A DNA stretch of 46,412 nt, from assembly GCF_015207035.1 (NCBI RefSeq), contig NZ_JADEXQ010000049.1:1-46412 (forward strand), read 5' to 3'. Shown here piece after piece: positions 35,986 through 46,233 of this stretch (position 1 is its first letter; each line of letters begins with the position of its first letter). The notes beneath the pieces are model-generated. The model searched no databases, was not told the DNA's origin, and saw only the letters and a program-made list of their open reading frames with translations. This stretch comes from Romeriopsis navalis LEGE 11480 (GTDB lineage: Bacteria; Cyanobacteriota; Cyanobacteriia; Leptolyngbyales; Leptolyngbyaceae). The position numbers and the translations under genes were made by a program.

Positions 35986-36412
35986 TTTCTTGCCCCACGG
36001 CACAACGCCGGTTAAAACTCGCTAAAACTTGATGGAATTTGGTTGGATGTGCCAAAAGACAACATCTAGTTGTGATCTCGGACACAATACCGGGAACCTT
36101 TACAAAACTATTATCTTTACCTATAGACAGTTGTTCCAAGTCAGAAATTCTGGCAATTGCCACTAAATTTTTCTGCCTGTTAGATTTTTACCGCATTGCT
36201 GCCCCGATTGGGGGTGCGGCGAGTTGATCCGTGAACGAAAACTAGGATATGCCTGATTGGGTTGGGCCTAGTCGTCACCGCATTTTAGCTTTCCTGCATC
36301 AGTTATGCGTTGCGCGATGTAGATGTATTTAGTCAGTGTTCTGGTTGCGTGCATCTCATCAAATTACTCAGTCAAGTTGTCCTATCTCAAGTGCTCTGGG
36401 GTGTCTGAAACG
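35986..36412. other. Intergenic region between the ABC-F gene and a small gene
   Basis: About 430 nt, moderately A+T-rich, holding the presumed divergent promoters of the ABC-F gene and of the small gene at 36413. The frame of that small gene is open up to 36323, but the extension lacks a good ribosome site. No RNA gene was recognised. Confidence 0.4.
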
Positions 36413-36619
36413 ATGCGAATTTGTGAAATTGTCCAGCAGGTCTTGAGCACTGGTGTTTTATCGATCGAAGCGGAAGACCAGCTGCGACGGATGCTGTCAA
36501 AGAAGTACGATCGAGAAGATTTCCAGGCTTTTATGAAATTGCAGAATGCGGCCATGGTTGGCTTGGTGCGGCAAGAGTCACGGTTGGCTCAACCCGCCGC
36601 ATTGCGCAAAGTTGCCTAA
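36413..36619 (+). CDS. Small conserved-looking hypothetical protein
   Basis: A 68-residue protein (MRICEIVQQVLSTGVLSIEA, then EDQLRRMLSKKYDREDFQAF) with two or three short helices and a basic tail. The acidic-helix then YDREDF pattern resembles small cyanobacterial proteins of unknown function. The frame continues upstream to an alternative start at 36323. I chose 36413 because the preceding residues look like untranslated sequence. No function can be stated. Confidence 0.5.
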   Translation: MRICEIVQQVLSTGVLSIEAEDQLRRMLSKKYDREDFQAFMKLQNAAMVGLVRQESRLAQPAALRKVA

Positions 36620-36903
36620 TGCCTTGATCTGGCGTTACTGCGACTTTTTCCTTCAGTAGCGTGAAAATCAATCTCGTTTATGATTCAATGCTCAAACCGA
36701 GAAAAATCGGTGAGCGCTGAATTGTTTTGGATTGATGCTGAACCGAAAAAACTGCTTGATGTCGGGTGGAATGCGCCACAGGTTTACAGATTTATGGCAA
36801 TCTGGACATAGTCAGAGAATTTGCCCATAGCGTTGCCCTGGCATGCCGTGGATGGACAAAACCGCTGACCGTCGCACGTTGAATTTTCCATAGAGCGGTA
36901 CCT

Positions 36904-38151
36904 ATGCAGACACTGCCTAATCCAGTTTCGGCTTCTTCTTCTAACCCGACTGAGAACTATACAGACCCCGCAATTCGGCGGCGCGATACGCGACCAGTGC
37001 AGGTCGGAGATATTACGATCGGCGGTGGCGCACCGGTGGTGGTGCAGTCGATGATCAATGAAGATACCCTTGACATTGAGGGTTCGGTGGCGGCGATTCG
37101 CCGGTTGCACGAAATTGGCTGCGAGATTGTCCGGGTGACGGTGCCGAGTATTGGTCACGCCAAAGCCTTGGCGGAAATTAAGCAAAAGCTAAAGGCAACC
37201 TATCAAAACGTCCCCCTCGTAGCGGATGTGCATCATAACGGCATGAAGATTGCCCTGGAAGTGGCAAAGCATGTTGATAAAGTGCGGATTAATCCGGGCT
37301 TATATGTGTTTGAGAAGCCGCAGGACGATCGCACAGAATATACGGCCGCAGAATTTGCCGATATTCGCGATAAAATTCGCCAGACGCTAGAGCCGCTAGT
37401 GGTCTCCCTGCGTGATCAGGGTAAGGCCATGCGCATTGGTGTAAACCACGGTTCGCTTTCCGAGCGGATGCTCTTCACCTATGGAGATACGCCAGAGGGC
37501 ATGGTTGAATCGGCCTTAGAATTTATCCGAATTTGTGAATCACTGGACTTCCGCAATATTGTGATTTCGATGAAAGCCTCCCGGGTGCCGGTGATGATCG
37601 CGGCTTACAAGCTGATGGTGCAGCGCATGGATGCCGAAGGGATGAACTATCCCTTGCATTTAGGGGTGACGGAAGCCGGTGATGGTGAGTATGGCCGGAT
37701 TAAATCAACAGCGGGGATTGGGACGCTACTGGCGCAGGGGATCGGCGATACGATTCGCGTGTCGTTGACTGAAGCTCCGGAAAAAGAAATCCCGGTTTGC
37801 TACAGCATTTTGCAGGCTCTAGGGTTGCGCAAAACGATGGTGGAATACGTGGCTTGCCCTTCCTGTGGCCGCACATTATTTAACCTCGAAGATGTTTTGC
37901 ATGAGGTGCGTGAGGCGACGAACCACCTAGTGGGACTCGATATTGCCGTCATGGGTTGTATTGTCAATGGGCCGGGTGAGATGGCGGATGCCGACTATGG
38001 CTATGTTGGTAAAACGCCAGGAACGATTTCGTTGTATCGCGGGAAGGAAGAAATTAAGCGAGTGCCGGAAGTGGACGGAGTGCAGGAGTTAATCAACCTG
38101 ATCAAAGCGGATGGTTGTTGGGTTGAGCCAGAGGCGATCGCTGCGAGCTAA
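36904..38151 (+). CDS. ispG: 4-hydroxy-3-methylbut-2-enyl diphosphate synthase (ferredoxin-type)
   Basis: [4Fe-4S] enzyme that reduces MEcPP to HMBPP in the MEP isoprenoid pathway, feeding carotenoids and the phytyl and quinone tails of photosynthesis. The 415 residues show the TIM-barrel start [19 protein letters not shown] at about 28-46, VQSMINEDT, and [14 protein letters not shown]. The C-terminal cluster-binding region has [13 protein letters not shown] and, about 31 residues later, [11 protein letters not shown], supplying three Cys ligands and the conserved Glu. In cyanobacteria electrons come from ferredoxin. It is set as a single gene. A disordered N-terminus of about 25 residues precedes the barrel. 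Confidence 0.96.
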   Translation: MQTLPNPVSASSSNPTENYTDPAIRRRDTRPVQVGDITIGGGAPVVVQSMINEDTLDIEGSVAAIRRLHEIGCEIVRVTVPSIGHAKALAEIKQKLKATYQNVPLVADVHHNGMKIALEVAKHVDKVRINPGLYVFEKPQDDRTEYTAAEFADIRDKIRQTLEPLVVSLRDQGKAMRIGVNHGSLSERMLFTYGDTPEGMVESALEFIRICESLDFRNIVISMKASRVPVMIAAYKLMVQRMDAEGMNYPLHLGVTEAGDGEYGRIKSTAGIGTLLAQGIGDTIRVSLTEAPEKEIPVCYSILQALGLRKTMVEYVACPSCGRTLFNLEDVLHEVREATNHLVGLDIAVMGCIVNGPGEMADADYGYVGKTPGTISLYRGKEEIKRVPEVDGVQELINLIKADGCWVEPEAIAAS

Positions 38152-38385
38152 GATGATGCGTGTGGGCGATTGACCGAATAAATTCTCTAAACCCGGATGA
38201 CTGTGGCATTGGCGGTGGGGCCTAGATTTGGATTCAGCGCCGTCGAGGGGGTTGCTACAGCATCGATGTCCGGCCGCAAATTACATCAATTGCGTTTGAT
38301 TATGATTGGCGACGTTCATCCGGATCATACGAGCTTTGCTGTGTTAGATTGAGCATAACTAAAAGACCTCCCGGACTTGCGTAGT

Positions 38386-39669
38386 ATGGCTTTGATCAAA
38401 CAGGCACTGATTTTGGGCGCGACCGCCATTGCTGTCAGCGGTGCCGCCGCGGTTGGCTGGGGCACCTACGGGCCAACTAAAGTGCCATCGATCATTGCGC
38501 CCATCATGGCTCAAGATGAGCCGAAAGAAGTGGTGGATGAGGTCTGGAATATTGTGCAGTCGCAGTATGTTGATGCGACGTTCAATCAGACGGATTGGGT
38601 CGCCGTTCGCAAAGATTTTCTCGGGCGTAAATATACGAACCGCAAAGCGGCCTACGAGGCTTCGCGGGAAATGCTGAAAAAGCTCAATGATCCCTATACT
38701 CGGTTTATGGATCCAGATGAGTACAGTAATATGAAAATTGATACCACGGGGGAGCTGAGTGGTGTCGGTATTCAACTCGCGGTTGACGATAAGACGAAGG
38801 AACTCACGGTGGTCGCGCCGATCGAAGATAGTCCGGCTTTCCGTGCGGGGATTCAAGCGAAGGACGTCATTATCAAGATTGATAATGAATCAACGAAAGG
38901 CATGGACGATAAACGTGCTGTGCAGTTGATTCGGGGTGAGGTGGGTAGTCAGGTGACACTGACAGTGCGGCGTGATAAGAAAGAGCTGGCCTTCCCCATT
39001 ACGCGTGATCGGATTGAAATTCATCCAGTCAAATATCGGGTTCAGAAAGCCAAAGGGCAGAATGTCGGCTACATTCGCTTGGTGCAATTTAGCCAACCGG
39101 CGATCGGTGAAATGGAAGATGCGATTCGTGACCTGGAGAAGCAAGATATTCAGGGCTATGTGCTAGACCTGCGCTCGAATCCCGGTGGCTTGCTCAATGC
39201 GAGCATTGATATTGCGCGGATGTTTATGGATAAAGGCACGATCGTCTCGACGGTGACTCGTCGTGGTGATCAAGCTCGCAAAACTGCAAATAACTCCGCG
39301 TTGACCCGGAAGCCAATGGTGGTTCTGGTTGATGGTGGTTCTGCCAGTGCCAGCGAAATTCTGTCTGGGGCGTTGCAAGACAATTCCCGCAGTAAGGTGA
39401 TTGGGACGAAAACCTTCGGTAAGGGTTTGGTCCAGGCCGTGCTGCCGTTGCGCAGTGATAATGAGCAATCGGCGATGGCGGTGACGATTGCCAAGTACCT
39501 CACCCCGAGTGGTCGTGACATCAATAAGTTGGGGATTGAGCCGGATGTGAAGGTCGAGTTGACTGAGCAGCAACGTAAATCGCTGTCGCAGGATAACAAG
39601 AAGATTGGCACCCCAGCGGATGCTCAGTTTGCTAAGGCGGTTCAGGTTTTGCTATCGGAGAAGGGCTAG
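38386..39669 (+). CDS. Carboxyl-terminal processing protease (Ctp/S41 family)
   Basis: A 427-residue exported serine protease with a Ser/Lys dyad. The signal peptide at about 1-41 (ALILGATAIAVSGAAAVGW) ends near AQDEP. The helical N-terminal domain is followed by a PDZ domain (about 120-200: GVGIQLAVDD, SPAFRAGIQAKDVI). The S41 catalytic core follows, with GYVLDLRSNPGGLL, catalytic Ser in DGGSASASEILSGAL and the general-base Lys in TFGKGLVQ. One member (CtpA) removes the D1 C-terminal extension. Cyanobacteria usually have three paralogues, and I cannot tell CtpA from CtpB or CtpC here. The ATG at 38386 is preferred over a TTG three codons earlier. Confidence 0.92.
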   Translation: MALIKQALILGATAIAVSGAAAVGWGTYGPTKVPSIIAPIMAQDEPKEVVDEVWNIVQSQYVDATFNQTDWVAVRKDFLGRKYTNRKAAYEASREMLKKLNDPYTRFMDPDEYSNMKIDTTGELSGVGIQLAVDDKTKELTVVAPIEDSPAFRAGIQAKDVIIKIDNESTKGMDDKRAVQLIRGEVGSQVTLTVRRDKKELAFPITRDRIEIHPVKYRVQKAKGQNVGYIRLVQFSQPAIGEMEDAIRDLEKQDIQGYVLDLRSNPGGLLNASIDIARMFMDKGTIVSTVTRRGDQARKTANNSALTRKPMVVLVDGGSASASEILSGALQDNSRSKVIGTKTFGKGLVQAVLPLRSDNEQSAMAVTIAKYLTPSGRDINKLGIEPDVKVELTEQQRKSLSQDNKKIGTPADAQFAKAVQVLLSEKG

Positions 39670-39816
39670 GTTTTTGCGTTCGTCATTACGCTGCAGTCCG
39701 GCCGATTATTTTGCACCGATTGATTTGGGGTTGAGTGCATGTGATTGCTGATAGTTGCTTTGCTTGAGTAATTGTTTTGCCTGAGATTGTTTTGGTGCAC
39801 CGTTAGTTGCATGCCG

Positions 39817-40062
39817 CTACATGGGCTGACATTTTCCCGCTCGGATCAAACCGATGCGTTTGGCGATTGCCTCGGCTTTGGATTGGTAGGGACCCCATTG
39901 TTTGAGGTGAGGGGGCGCTGACGGATCGGAGTTTGGTCGGATTTCGCACTGCCCAGAGCCCTGCTGCACGATATACCAAGCGGTCTCCTCCGACTGTAGA
40001 TTATTCATGCGGGCGTTGGGGAGTTCTGGGTTTGGGCTGATTTGTGTGTGTGTGGGACGCAT
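39817..40062 (-). CDS. Small hypothetical protein
   Basis: An 81-residue basic protein. The core EETAWYIVQQGSGQCEIRPNSD and QWGPYQSKAEAIAKRIGLIRAGKCQP looks like a small single domain with a tryptophan-rich strand and a helix, similar in pattern to DDE-like or SPOR-like small cyanobacterial proteins. I do not assign a family. The ATG at 40062 was chosen because AAGGAGA ends 6 nt upstream. The ATG two codons earlier has no spacing to that site. Longer frames to 40101 lack one. It faces away from the PilT-like gene and converges with the protease gene. Confidence 0.6.
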   Translation of the reverse strand: MRPTHTQISPNPELPNARMNNLQSEETAWYIVQQGSGQCEIRPNSDPSAPPHLKQWGPYQSKAEAIAKRIGLIRAGKCQPM

Positions 40063-40295
40063 TGACATTCTCCTTGAAGCTACGGCGATAGTCCGCTTCA
40101 CTTTAACGTCAATTCCGCACTCCTACTGAGCTGTGACTCAATCGCAGGGGCAAGCTGAAGACATAGTAATAACGCCTTTTCAACATTTAAGGTTTTGCGC
40201 CACTTTGCTCCGCTTGCGATGGCGCGACGGCCAAAATCGTTGGGGATTCACTTGTTATGACTTCCAGGGCTTTTCCTCAGAACTAAAGTTGTGTT

Positions 40296-41783
40296 ATGAC
40301 CTCAGAACCGCGTCCTCCGATTTCCGCTCCACCTGTGCCGCGTGTACCGGCGGCCCCGCCGCCACCGCTGCGGACAAGTCCGCCAGCGGCCCCAGGTATG
40401 TTTGATACGTCTGAACAGACCCGGTTGAATCCTCCTGGAATGGCCGATCGTAGTACCCATACGCAAGATGTGACCCGGTTGGCCGCGAATCCGGTGGCAC
40501 CCCCACCTTTGCCGCCGCGTCCGCCAATGCCCGCGATGCCGGCCTCTGATCCTGCCGCTCCGGTGACGGAGCTAGCGGCAGCCCCGATGCCGCCAGTGGC
40601 CCAACCCCAAACGTTGCCGCAAACAGCACCGCAGACTGCGGCTCCAGCTGCGACGCCGGCGACCCCGGCACATCGGCCTGCGGCGTCGCCCTTTGCTTCG
40701 AATCCCCAGAATCGCTCGCCGGGTGCGCCGACCCTTGAGCAGGTACTACGCAATGCCTTTGAAAAGGGATTTTCGGATGTACATTTGGGCGTGGGTGAAG
40801 TTCCCCGCTACCGCGATCGCGGTGAGATTATGCTGACCGAGTGGCCAGAAATCACCAAGGAAACTTTCTATAGTTGGTTACAAGAGATCCTAACGCCGGA
40901 GGAAATTGCCCGGTTTGAAGATACCTTGGACTTTGACGGTGCGACGCAGTATGACTTTGCCCGGATTCGAGTCAATATTTTTGATTCTTTGCATGGCCCG
41001 TCAATGGTTCTGCGCTTGATTCCGATGAAAATTTTGACCTGCGAGCAGTTAAATCTGCCGCCGGTATTCCGGGATATTTGCCATTTCCACAAAGGCTTGA
41101 TTTTGATTACTGGACCCACGGGTTCCGGTAAATCAACCACCATGGCGGCGATGGTGGACCATATGAATAGCACCATGCCCCGCAATATCATTACGATCGA
41201 GGACCCCATTGAATTCGTCCACAAAAGTCGTAAAGCCTTGATCAAACACCGGGAAGTTGGCATCAACACCCGCAAGTTTGATAACGCGCTGAAAGCGGCG
41301 CTGCGAGAAGATCCCGATGTGATTCTAGTGGGTGAGATGCGGGACCGGGAAACCGTTAATACCGCACTTAAGGCCGCCCAAACTGGTCACTTGGTTATGG
41401 GTACCCTCCACACGAACAGCGCGATTAAGACGATTGAACGTGTGCTGGGTCTTTACCAGCCAGAGGAACAGCCAGCGATGCGGGTCGCGTTGGCGGAATC
41501 GCTGATTTCGGTGATTGCCCAAGGTTTGTGTCGCACGACGGATGGTAAGCGGGCTGCCTTCCACGACATTATGATCAACACCGATGCGATTAAGGATTAT
41601 ATCCGTCGGGGTGATCTAGATGAGATTGAGCAAATTATGCCGAATTGTGGCTTTGATGGCATGTGTACGATGAACCAATCGCTATACAAGCTGTACGAAG
41701 AAGGCCGCATCAGCGAAGAAGTTGCGCTAGAGATGTCACCCAAGACCAACGAGATGGCACAAATGCTGCGTGGTCGTTGCTAG
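40296..41783 (+). CDS. pilT: Type IV pilus retraction ATPase (PilT-like) with long Pro-rich N-terminal extension
   Basis: Hexameric cytoplasmic ATPase that depolymerises type IV pili for twitching motility, phototaxis and DNA uptake. The 495 residues start with about 145 residues rich in Pro and Ala (low complexity), then the PilT N-terminal PAS-like domain (VLRNAFEKGFSDVHLGVGEVPRYRD). Walker A GPTGSGKST lies at about 275, the Asp box TIEDPIEFVH follows, and the Walker B LREDPDVILVGEMRD is next. The His box with GTLHTNSAIKTIERVL comes after that. The C-terminal PilT region ends near LRGRC. Typical PilT is about 340-370 residues, so the extension is unusual and suggests the second cyanobacterial paralogue (PilT2-like). 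The pairing with PilT1 is inferred. Confidence 0.9.
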   Translation: MTSEPRPPISAPPVPRVPAAPPPPLRTSPPAAPGMFDTSEQTRLNPPGMADRSTHTQDVTRLAANPVAPPPLPPRPPMPAMPASDPAAPVTELAAAPMPPVAQPQTLPQTAPQTAAPAATPATPAHRPAASPFASNPQNRSPGAPTLEQVLRNAFEKGFSDVHLGVGEVPRYRDRGEIMLTEWPEITKETFYSWLQEILTPEEIARFEDTLDFDGATQYDFARIRVNIFDSLHGPSMVLRLIPMKILTCEQLNLPPVFRDICHFHKGLILITGPTGSGKSTTMAAMVDHMNSTMPRNIITIEDPIEFVHKSRKALIKHREVGINTRKFDNALKAALREDPDVILVGEMRDRETVNTALKAAQTGHLVMGTLHTNSAIKTIERVLGLYQPEEQPAMRVALAESLISVIAQGLCRTTDGKRAAFHDIMINTDAIKDYIRRGDLDEIEQIMPNCGFDGMCTMNQSLYKLYEEGRISEEVALEMSPKTNEMAQMLRGRC

Positions 41784-41907
41784 GTTCGGATTGTTATCTG
41801 CACGTGAGCGGCAACTAAGTGATTGGGTGGCAAGGCTGTGGTTTGCTGACTGCATCTATTGTGGAGTGGTCGCAAGCAGCCAAACCCAACTCTCCTCCTA
41901 AAGCCAG

Positions 41908-41943
41908 AAAAGGGATGTTGCAAATCTTGCAACATCCCTTTTT
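41908..41943. terminator. Bidirectional terminator between pilT and atpC
   Basis: The stem at 41908-41923 (AAAAGGGATGTTGCAA) pairs perfectly with 41927-41942 (loop ATC), with a T tract at the plus-strand end and AAAA/TTTT at both sides. It lies between the convergent pilT and atpC genes and can stop both. Confidence 0.88.
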
Positions 41944-41989
41944 CATGCATGTCAGTAGGGCGACTAGAGTTGTCTACTGAATTCGCGCT

Positions 41990-42403
41990 TTAGGCGTTAC
42001 CGCCGGCTGCTTGGACCCGCGCTCTCGCACGCTTATAGGCTTGAGTCGCAGTAAACAGCTCTTCGCGGTCAGTGCCATTTTGGGCTTTCAAGAAGCGGGC
42101 TTCTGCTTCTGTGAACCCGTTTTTTGCTTCGTCCAAATTAATGGAATCACCCATCTCAGCTGCATTGACCAAGACAGTAACTTCATTATTTTCGATTTCG
42201 GCGAAGCCACCCATCAAGGCGATGGGTACCCAGGTTTTGTCATTGCCACGGACCCGCAGAACACCCGTTTCCAGGGCTGTTAGCATGGGTGCATGACCTG
42301 ACAAGATACCGAGCTGACCGGTGGTGCTAGGCAGAATCACTTCATCTGATTCTGCGTCCCACACGGTTTTATCCGGTGCAATTATGCGAACAGTTAATGC
42401 CAT
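41990..42403 (-). CDS. atpC: ATP synthase epsilon subunit
   Basis: Central-stalk subunit of F1 that links gamma and the c-ring and inhibits ATP hydrolysis. The 137-residue protein begins with the beta-sandwich ([42 protein letters not shown]) and ends with the two-helix C-terminal hairpin ([33 protein letters not shown]). It follows atpB on the same strand with 106 nt between. In the older cyanobacterial/plastid naming this gene is atpE. The split atpBE operon away from the other F0F1 genes is normal for cyanobacteria. An intercistronic hairpin lies upstream. Confidence 0.96.
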   Translation of the reverse strand: MALTVRIIAPDKTVWDAESDEVILPSTTGQLGILSGHAPMLTALETGVLRVRGNDKTWVPIALMGGFAEIENNEVTVLVNAAEMGDSINLDEAKNGFTEAEARFLKAQNGTDREELFTATQAYKRARARVQAAGGNA

Positions 42404-42431
42404 TGCCGTTTTCTCCTATGGGTAAATGGGA

Positions 42432-42497
42432 GAACTCTCGTCGTCTGATGTCGTGTTGAATGCTGGTGCAATTACGAGTCGCTGGCGACGAGAGTTC
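42432..42497 (-). promoter_or_regulatory. Intercistronic hairpin between atpB and atpC
   Basis: GAACTCTCGTCG at 42432-42443 and CGACGAGAGTTC at 42486-42497 are perfect 12-bp complements with a 42-nt loop, inside the 106-nt atpB-atpC gap. It has no T tract. It may be an mRNA processing or stability element setting the beta to epsilon ratio. Confidence 0.55.
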
Positions 42498-42509
42498 AGA
42501 CCCTGGCAT

Positions 42510-43970
<1,461 letters not shown>

Positions 43971-44120
43971 CTACTTCGTGCGTGACTTTTTAAATACAAT
44001 TTCGGCTAGTCGCCGTTATACAGGTTATCACCGAAGGGTTACAGATAGTTAAGAAGTTCGGAAGAGACGAGAGAAAAAGATCCCGCCATAAGCAGAAATG
44101 CTTAGTCTGGGCTGTTTGCA

Positions 44121-44147
44121 GTGGGATCAATCAATTGTTGATCCCAC
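44121..44147. other. Hairpin between fadL-like gene and atpB
   Basis: GTGGGATCAA at 44121-44130 pairs perfectly with TTGATCCCAC at 44138-44147 (loop 7 nt). It lies 86 nt past the stop of the FadL-like gene on the minus strand and upstream of atpB. There is no clear U tract. It may be a weak terminator or mRNA-end protector. Confidence 0.5.
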
Positions 44148-44232
44148 CCAAGTTGGTCAGGGTGATTTGGTGTTACACCCGTCTGCGCTCAAAATTATGT
44201 GGCGGTGGCTTAGCCCGGTTGATCGGTGGCCC

Positions 44233-45573
44233 CTAAAATTGCCATCGAGCTTGCGCCGATAAGATATTGATGCTGCCCCGGTAGTCACCGACGATCGTGC
44301 CTCCAGCGGCACTAGATTCATTGATACTTGTGCGGTCGACATTGATATAGGCATAGCCCACGTCGAGACTGAATTTGTCGGAGGCCTTGTAGGTTGCACC
44401 GATCGTGTACCAGGTGCGATCGGAATCGGGAATCCGTACGGTTCGGAATTCGTCGCGGGTAGGCGTTGGGTCGAAGGCAAAACCGGCTCGCAGTAGTAGT
44501 CTGTCGCTGGCCGCGTAGTTTAGACCGAGGGACAGACGAATGGTATCTTTCCAGTTTTGCGCTTTGACGACAGCTGGCTGGGCCGGATTCGCAAAATCGA
44601 TCCGCAATTCCTCAAACCGACTCCAATTGGTCCAAGTCGCATCCCCGAGTAAGGTCAGTTTCTCTGTGAGTTTTTGGCTACCGCTGAGGGCAACCGTTGC
44701 GGGGGTGCGCAGTACCGCTTCGGCCTCGGTGTCGGTAAAGCTGCCACTGCGAGTGAGAATCGCGGCATTGTCTGGCACCGTGAAATTGGCACTGCCTTTC
44801 AAGGTGTGGCGCATCCCAGAGCGAAATGCCAGGCCGATTTTGGTTCCGTCATTTGGTTTGTATAATGCGCCGATGTTTACCCCAAGGCTCCAGTCCTCGC
44901 CCTCGATTTCGGCTAATCCATCGGCGCTACCTGGGGCAAATCCAGCGGCGAAAGGGGTGCCAGCGAGCTGCTGTGACCCGATTAAGCCCAAGTCAACGGC
45001 ATTGCTCAGTTCGGCTTTGGCGTAGCGTAGGTTGGCTCCCAGGCCAATGGAGAATTGGTCGGAAAGTTTAGCGGCGATCGACGGGTTGACGTTAATCGTG
45101 AGTAGTTTTGAGTTAATGCCTTGGTAACGACCGACCCAATCATTGTCATACTTCGTCTGTAGGCCAAACGGTACGTTGATGCCGATACCGGCTTTGATTG
45201 ATTCACTCAAGTCCCAACTGGCATATAAATTGGGGACTAAGGCCTCGGCCCCGGCATCGCCACCTTCACTACCGGGTATAGGACTACCGGTGACAAATCG
45301 CGACCCAGAATTAGTGAACCGCAATACAGGGATAATGAAGTGAGCCCCGTTTTGGACCTGAAATCCTGATAGTTCAGTCAGACCGGCGGGGTTATAAAAA
45401 ATTGTGCTGGCATCTTCGGCGGTTGCGGCGCTGCCAGCGAAGGCATTTCCTAAACCCTTCACGCTTTGTTCAAATAGTGCATAACCAGATGCCCGTGCAG
45501 TTTGAGCCGAAGCACTGATGCTGCACAGTACGAGCAGCCCGACTAAGCTGGCGTTTTTAACGGACTGAAGCAT
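44233..45573 (-). CDS. FadL/OmpP1-family outer-membrane beta-barrel protein
   Basis: Predicted 14-stranded outer-membrane channel for hydrophobic compounds such as long-chain fatty acids or alkanes. The 446 residues start with a signal peptide (SLVGLLVLCSISASAQTARA), then the family hatch motif YALFEQSVKGLGNAFAGSAATAEDASTIFYNPAGLTEL at about 30-67, including the FYNPAG signature. Later strands include LGINVPFGLQTKY-like segments and a C-terminal aromatic residue in SAQARWQF, the signal for barrel assembly. The ATG at 45573 has GGAGA about 8 nt upstream. It is a single gene with no neighbouring fatty-acid genes, so the substrate is open. Confidence 0.9.
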   Translation of the reverse strand: MLQSVKNASLVGLLVLCSISASAQTARASGYALFEQSVKGLGNAFAGSAATAEDASTIFYNPAGLTELSGFQVQNGAHFIIPVLRFTNSGSRFVTGSPIPGSEGGDAGAEALVPNLYASWDLSESIKAGIGINVPFGLQTKYDNDWVGRYQGINSKLLTINVNPSIAAKLSDQFSIGLGANLRYAKAELSNAVDLGLIGSQQLAGTPFAAGFAPGSADGLAEIEGEDWSLGVNIGALYKPNDGTKIGLAFRSGMRHTLKGSANFTVPDNAAILTRSGSFTDTEAEAVLRTPATVALSGSQKLTEKLTLLGDATWTNWSRFEELRIDFANPAQPAVVKAQNWKDTIRLSLGLNYAASDRLLLRAGFAFDPTPTRDEFRTVRIPDSDRTWYTIGATYKASDKFSLDVGYAYINVDRTSINESSAAGGTIVGDYRGSINILSAQARWQF

Positions 45574-45714
45574 TCGCGAATCTCCACACACAGATATAAA
45601 ATTTTCGAGGAGTAAATCTTCAATAATTTAAAAAAGCACTCGAAAAATAATCAAATTTGGCCGATCCTACCAAAATCAGATTGCTAAACCAATTACTACG
45701 CAAGAATTTGCAAC

Positions 45715-46133
45715 ATGGGCGAATTTGCTCGATATGAAGGGGGTTGCCATTGTGGAGCAGTGCGGTTTGTTGGGTCAGTTAATCCTTAGAATCAATCAGT
45801 CGGGGATTGTAATTGGGCAATTTCCCAGGAGCAGGAATGTTTCATTCATACAGCGCTAATTGACCAGTTTGAGCGACTTACTGGTGTCGATGATTGGTTG
45901 CTTCATACCTTGAATCAGCATGCGGCGAAGCACCGTTTTGGTCGAATTTGTGGCATTTACAGTGTTTATCCGTCGTTTATCTGCCGCGATTGTATTCTGA
46001 AAAAGTTGATGTCAATGTCCGCTGTTTGGACGGAGATATTGTTGTGTCAGTTAACGCTCGGAACCGCTTGATGGTCGTAATCGAGAAGCGAATATCGATG
46101 AATTTTATCATTGTTTTCCATAGCGGTTATTGA
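45715..46133 (+). pseudogene. Decayed GFA (CENP-V/DUF636) family gene
   Basis: From the ATG at 45715 the frame gives MGEFARYEGGCHCGAVRF, the zinc-binding start of GFA proteins, then an in-frame TAG at 45787-45789. The same frame resumes and reads through DCNWAIS, where the family has CNCSIC, and through LTGVDDWLLHTLNQHAAKHRFGRICGI, where it has a Cys in place of the first Gly. Near 45975-45980 it must shift frame to reach PRLYSEKVDVNVRCLDGD, the conserved C-terminal block. A stop, a frameshift and lost zinc Cys residues show the gene is inactive. The intact family acts on glutathione adducts or unknown substrates. Confidence 0.8.
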
Positions 46134-46166
46134 TATGGAGACCATCGAATCCAAAATTCCCCATGA

Positions 46167-46202
46167 AAAAGCCCCCTGATTCCTTGGAATCAGGGGGCTT
46201 TT
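46167..46202 (-). terminator. Strong terminator of psbA
   Basis: A perfect 17-bp stem (AAAAGCCCCCTGATTCC at 46167-46183 with 46186-46202) and a 2-nt nominal loop. Read on the minus strand it ends in TTTTT, 31 nt after the psbA stop. It could also end plus-strand transcription from the pseudogene side. Confidence 0.92.
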
Positions 46203-46233
46203 CGACTTATCTCAGATTAGTTCTAGTTGAGAA

